Below are positions 12,216-13,579 of a stretch of 13,579 nucleotides of DNA, one piece after another. Each line of letters starts with the position of its first letter. Positions within the stretch are counted from its first letter, which is position 1. The DNA comes from Candidatus Woesearchaeota archaeon. GTDB lineage: Archaea > Nanobdellota > Nanobdellia > SCGC-AAA011-G17 > GW2011-AR20. The position numbers and the translations under genes were made by a program. The notes under the pieces are model-generated. The model saw nothing but the letters and a program-made list of their open reading frames with translations. It did not search any database and had not been told where the DNA came from. Location of the stretch: positions 1 through 13,579 of the forward strand of contig JAGVZB010000011.1 of NCBI GenBank assembly GCA_018302915.1. Direction: 5' to 3'.

Positions 12216-12301
12216 GTATAAAATATACCCTTTATAGGTAAAAATTATACCAAAGGATTTATAAGGATTAAAATATACCAAATTATGGTAAGGAATATAC
12301 C
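12216..12301. repeat. Four 15-bp palindromic repeats, candidate operator array
   Basis: Units begin at 12216 (GGTATAAAATATACC), 12238 (GGTAAAAATTATACC), 12266 (GGATTAAAATATACC) and 12288 (GGTAAGGAATATAC, one base short of the full end). All fit GGTA-N7-TACC with imperfect dyad symmetry; the first is a perfect GGTATA / TATACC pair around AAA. Starts are 22, 28 and 22 bp apart, so they form two pairs at about two helical turns. Unit 3 overlaps a TATA element and unit 4 runs into the start codon of the HEPN-like gene. Confidence 0.75.
12269..12278 (+). promoter_or_regulatory. Probable TATA element of the HEPN/MNT pair
   Basis: TTAAAATATA, centre about 27-28 bp before ATG 12302, would give a leaderless mRNA. 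It lies inside repeat unit 3. An alternative, TTTATAAG at 12259-12266, would give a leader of about 13 nt. In both cases repressor binding to the repeats would occlude the promoter. Confidence 0.45.
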
Positions 12302-12727
12302 ATGACCTCAATAAAAGAACATAAAAAGAAAATAGTAGAACATCTTGAAGAAATAGAAGATGCTATAAATAATGATATAGAAAAAAAGCCAATTACTATT
12401 GGTTTTCACTGTTCAGCTTGCTCAATTCAATTGTTAGAAGTTTATTTACACAAAATTAATAAAATTTCTATTGGTAAAGTAATAAAACATGATTGGTTCA
12501 AAAAACCTAAACTAGAGCAAAAAAAGAATCCTTTAATTGAGAGAAAACTTTCTATTAAATTTCCTAAGAAGGAAGAAATATATAAATTAATATATGAAAT
12601 AGAAGAAGATAGAAATTCTTTAATGTATGGAGCCCCGAAAAAAGAAAAAATAAAAAAAGTTTTGAAAAATTTCCAAGAATTAAAAGAAATTTTTAAACTA
12701 TTATTGAAAAATGAAATCGAATTATAA
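12302..12727 (+). CDS. HEPN-like partner of a nucleotidyltransferase (toxin-antitoxin-like)
   Basis: A 141-residue helical protein with features of archaeal HEPN-type proteins that pair with minimal nucleotidyltransferases. The first half holds KPITIGFHCSACSIQLLEVYLHKINKI and VIKHDWF. Near the end is EEDRNSLMYGAPKKEK, placed like the RNase motif of HEPN domains. The classical form is R, four to six residues, then H; here Tyr-Gly takes the place of the His region, so catalytic ability is doubtful. Pairs of HEPN with MNT act as toxin-antitoxin modules in which the MNT protein modifies and silences the HEPN RNase. The gene follows a four-unit palindromic array and its 3' end overlaps the MNT gene by 17 bases. 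The HEPN call is from motif and context. Confidence 0.65.
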   Translation: MTSIKEHKKKIVEHLEEIEDAINNDIEKKPITIGFHCSACSIQLLEVYLHKINKISIGKVIKHDWFKKPKLEQKKNPLIERKLSIKFPKKEEIYKLIYEIEEDRNSLMYGAPKKEKIKKVLKNFQELKEIFKLLLKNEIEL

Positions 12728-13325
12728 AAATTTAATATCATATGCATTATCGTTTGTATCTTTTGTATTGCCAAAAATAGAAGTCGAAGAAATATTTCTT
12801 TTTGGTTCTGTAGCTAGGAGAGAAGCAACAAAAGAAAGCGATGTTGATTTGTTCTTTAATTTAAAAACTAAAGAAAAAGAGATTGAAAAAAAGATAAAAG
12901 AACAACTAGCTAAATTTTACAAGTCCTCAATATATGAAAAATTTTCACTAAATGGGATAGAAAATCATATATCTATCAAGGTTGGCAATTTAGAGAAATG
13001 GAAACTAAAAAGAAGCATAATTAGCGAAGGCATCATTTTGTATGGAAAATATAAAAATCCCCCTGAGAATATTAAAGGATATGCATTGTTTATCCTTAAA
13101 CCAATAAGAAATATTACGAAGAGAAATAAAATAATGAGAAAATTGTTTGGAAGAAAAGAGAAAAATTATATGTCAGAGGGGTTGATTATGGAGATGAAAG
13201 GTAAGCAGTTATCTCCAACATCTTTTATTGTATCTTTAGAAAAGATAAATGAAGTAATAAATATTCTCAATTTTGAAAAGATAGATTATACTTTAATTGA
13301 ATTTTGGTCAGATTTTAAAAATTAA
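12711..13325 (+). CDS. MNT-type nucleotidyltransferase with C-terminal extension
   Basis: A 204-residue protein. The N-terminal half is a minimal nucleotidyltransferase: EEIFLFGSVARREATKESDVDLFFNL (about residues 26-51), with Gly32-Ser33 and the carboxylates Asp44 and Asp46 that bind nucleotide and metal. A third catalytic carboxylate is not obvious. After GIILYGKYKNPP comes an 80-residue extension (GYALFILKPIRN ... GLIMEMKGKQLSP ... EVINILNFEKIDYTLIEFW). I recall it on other archaeal nucleotidyltransferases, probably a small helical or winged domain. It overlaps the HEPN-like gene upstream, the arrangement of MNT/HEPN pairs. The likely role is transferring AMP or a related group to the HEPN partner to inactivate it. 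Confidence 0.8.
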   Translation: MKSNYKNLISYALSFVSFVLPKIEVEEIFLFGSVARREATKESDVDLFFNLKTKEKEIEKKIKEQLAKFYKSSIYEKFSLNGIENHISIKVGNLEKWKLKRSIISEGIILYGKYKNPPENIKGYALFILKPIRNITKRNKIMRKLFGRKEKNYMSEGLIMEMKGKQLSPTSFIVSLEKINEVINILNFEKIDYTLIEFWSDFKN

Positions 13326-13326
13326 A

Positions 13327-13333
13327 TTTTTTT
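13327..13333 (+). terminator. T7 run after the MNT gene
   Basis: Seven T directly after the stop codon (13323-13325) with no stable stem before them. U tracts of this kind are typical archaeal termination sites. Confidence 0.4.
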
Positions 13334-13340
13334 GATAATA

Positions 13341-13350
13341 TTTATATAAA
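13341..13350 (+). promoter_or_regulatory. TATA box of the cca gene
   Basis: TTTATATAAA centred about 25 bp before ATG 13370. It is the best match to the archaeal consensus in the window and implies a leaderless mRNA. Confidence 0.65.
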
Positions 13351-13369
13351 CAAAGATCATTTCTAATAT

Positions 13370-13579
13370 ATGAAAATTCTTGATGAGATAAGACCTGCAG
13401 AGAAGGAAAAACAAAAAGTTAGGAAAATAATAAAATCTGTCCTGGAAAAAATCAAGATTATGGATGCAAAGCTTGAACTTGGGGGAAGCTATGCCAAGGA
13501 TACTTTTCTAAGCGGCAATCATGACATAGATGTATTTGTCAAGTTTCCCTATTTAAAATACAAGAATAAAGACATTTCC
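13370..13579 (+). CDS. cca: Archaeal CCA-adding enzyme, N-terminal 70 residues (cut by window end)
   Basis: The frame runs from ATG 13370 to the last base of the window without a stop. The 70 visible residues begin MKILDEIRPAEKEKQKV and contain LGGSYAKDTFL followed by NHDIDVFVKFP. This is the nucleotidyltransferase core of class I archaeal CCA tRNA nucleotidyltransferase (GGS loop plus the DID carboxylates). The enzyme adds CCA to tRNA 3' ends without a template, and it is needed here because the tRNA-Gly gene does not encode CCA. The remaining three-quarters of the protein lies beyond the window. An in-frame TAA six bases upstream and the TATA box at 13341-13350 fix this start. Confidence 0.88.
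   Translation, partial: MKILDEIRPAEKEKQKVRKIIKSVLEKIKIMDAKLELGGSYAKDTFLSGNHDIDVFVKFPYLKYKNKDIS

Noticed and set aside
12216..12301. CRISPR array
   Set aside because: Units are 15 bp with only 7-13 bp between them and match promoter geometry; there are no spacers of CRISPR length and no cas genes.
12442..12774. Leftward 110-codon ORF across the HEPN/MNT junction
   Set aside because: It is a Phe/Ile/Ser-rich antisense product of the A-rich HEPN and MNT coding strand; the sense genes have motifs and a promoter.

Overview
The window comes from an AT-rich archaeal chromosome. Archaeal markers are Rpo7 and Spt4, the archaeal/eukaryal-type ribosomal proteins eS24 and eS31 (S27ae), a 20S proteasome beta subunit, the termination ribonuclease aCPSF1 (FttA), an archaeal-type CCA-adding enzyme and a tRNA-Gly interrupted by a small intron. 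The compact genes, A+T bias and mix of families (DUF5320, DUF134, DUF4013, small MNT/HEPN pairs) suggest a DPANN lineage such as the Woesearchaeota/Pacearchaeota. That placement is inference; no rRNA is present to settle it. Most first genes of transcription units have a TATA box centred 24-27 bp upstream of the best start codon, which implies leaderless mRNAs. Genes following another gene closely tend to use GGTGA-type ribosome binding sites or overlapping start/stop codons.

Layout. Positions 2-244 hold the 3' end of an unrecognised gene. Next comes a leftward block: ScpA, a DUF4013 membrane protein and a small Cys-containing protein whose reading frame is broken by an exact 25-bp tandem duplication. 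The gap 2179-2403 holds a GC-rich hairpin with a UUCG tetraloop behind its own TATA box, a candidate small RNA. A leftward gene-expression operon follows: rpo7, an unknown 107-residue ORF, spt4, eS24, eS31, all overlapping. Then one TATA box sits midway between two divergent leaderless genes, a Fcf1-like PIN nuclease (left) and an unknown 82-residue protein (right). psmB and the aCPSF1 gene run rightward.

At 7350-8129 a compact operon encodes a DUF5320 protein, an encapsulated-ferritin-type protein and a DUF134 regulator. Its promoter carries a perfect 16-bp palindrome between the TATA box and the predicted transcription start. Then come a cis-prenyltransferase, the intron-containing tRNA-Gly(UCC), and a convergent squalene/phytoene-synthase-like gene. 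Divergent from the latter is a PIG-L deacetylase - GT-B glycosyltransferase - membrane protein operon. Cis-prenyltransferase, squalene-synthase-like enzyme, deacetylase and glycosyltransferase together suggest isoprenoid and surface glycoconjugate metabolism.

The right end carries a HEPN/MNT toxin-antitoxin-like pair behind four 15-bp palindromic repeats, then the start of the CCA-adding enzyme gene, cut by the window edge. I saw no CRISPR array, insertion sequence, integrase or replication origin. No gene-free stretch exceeds 300 bases; the longest is 2179-2403.
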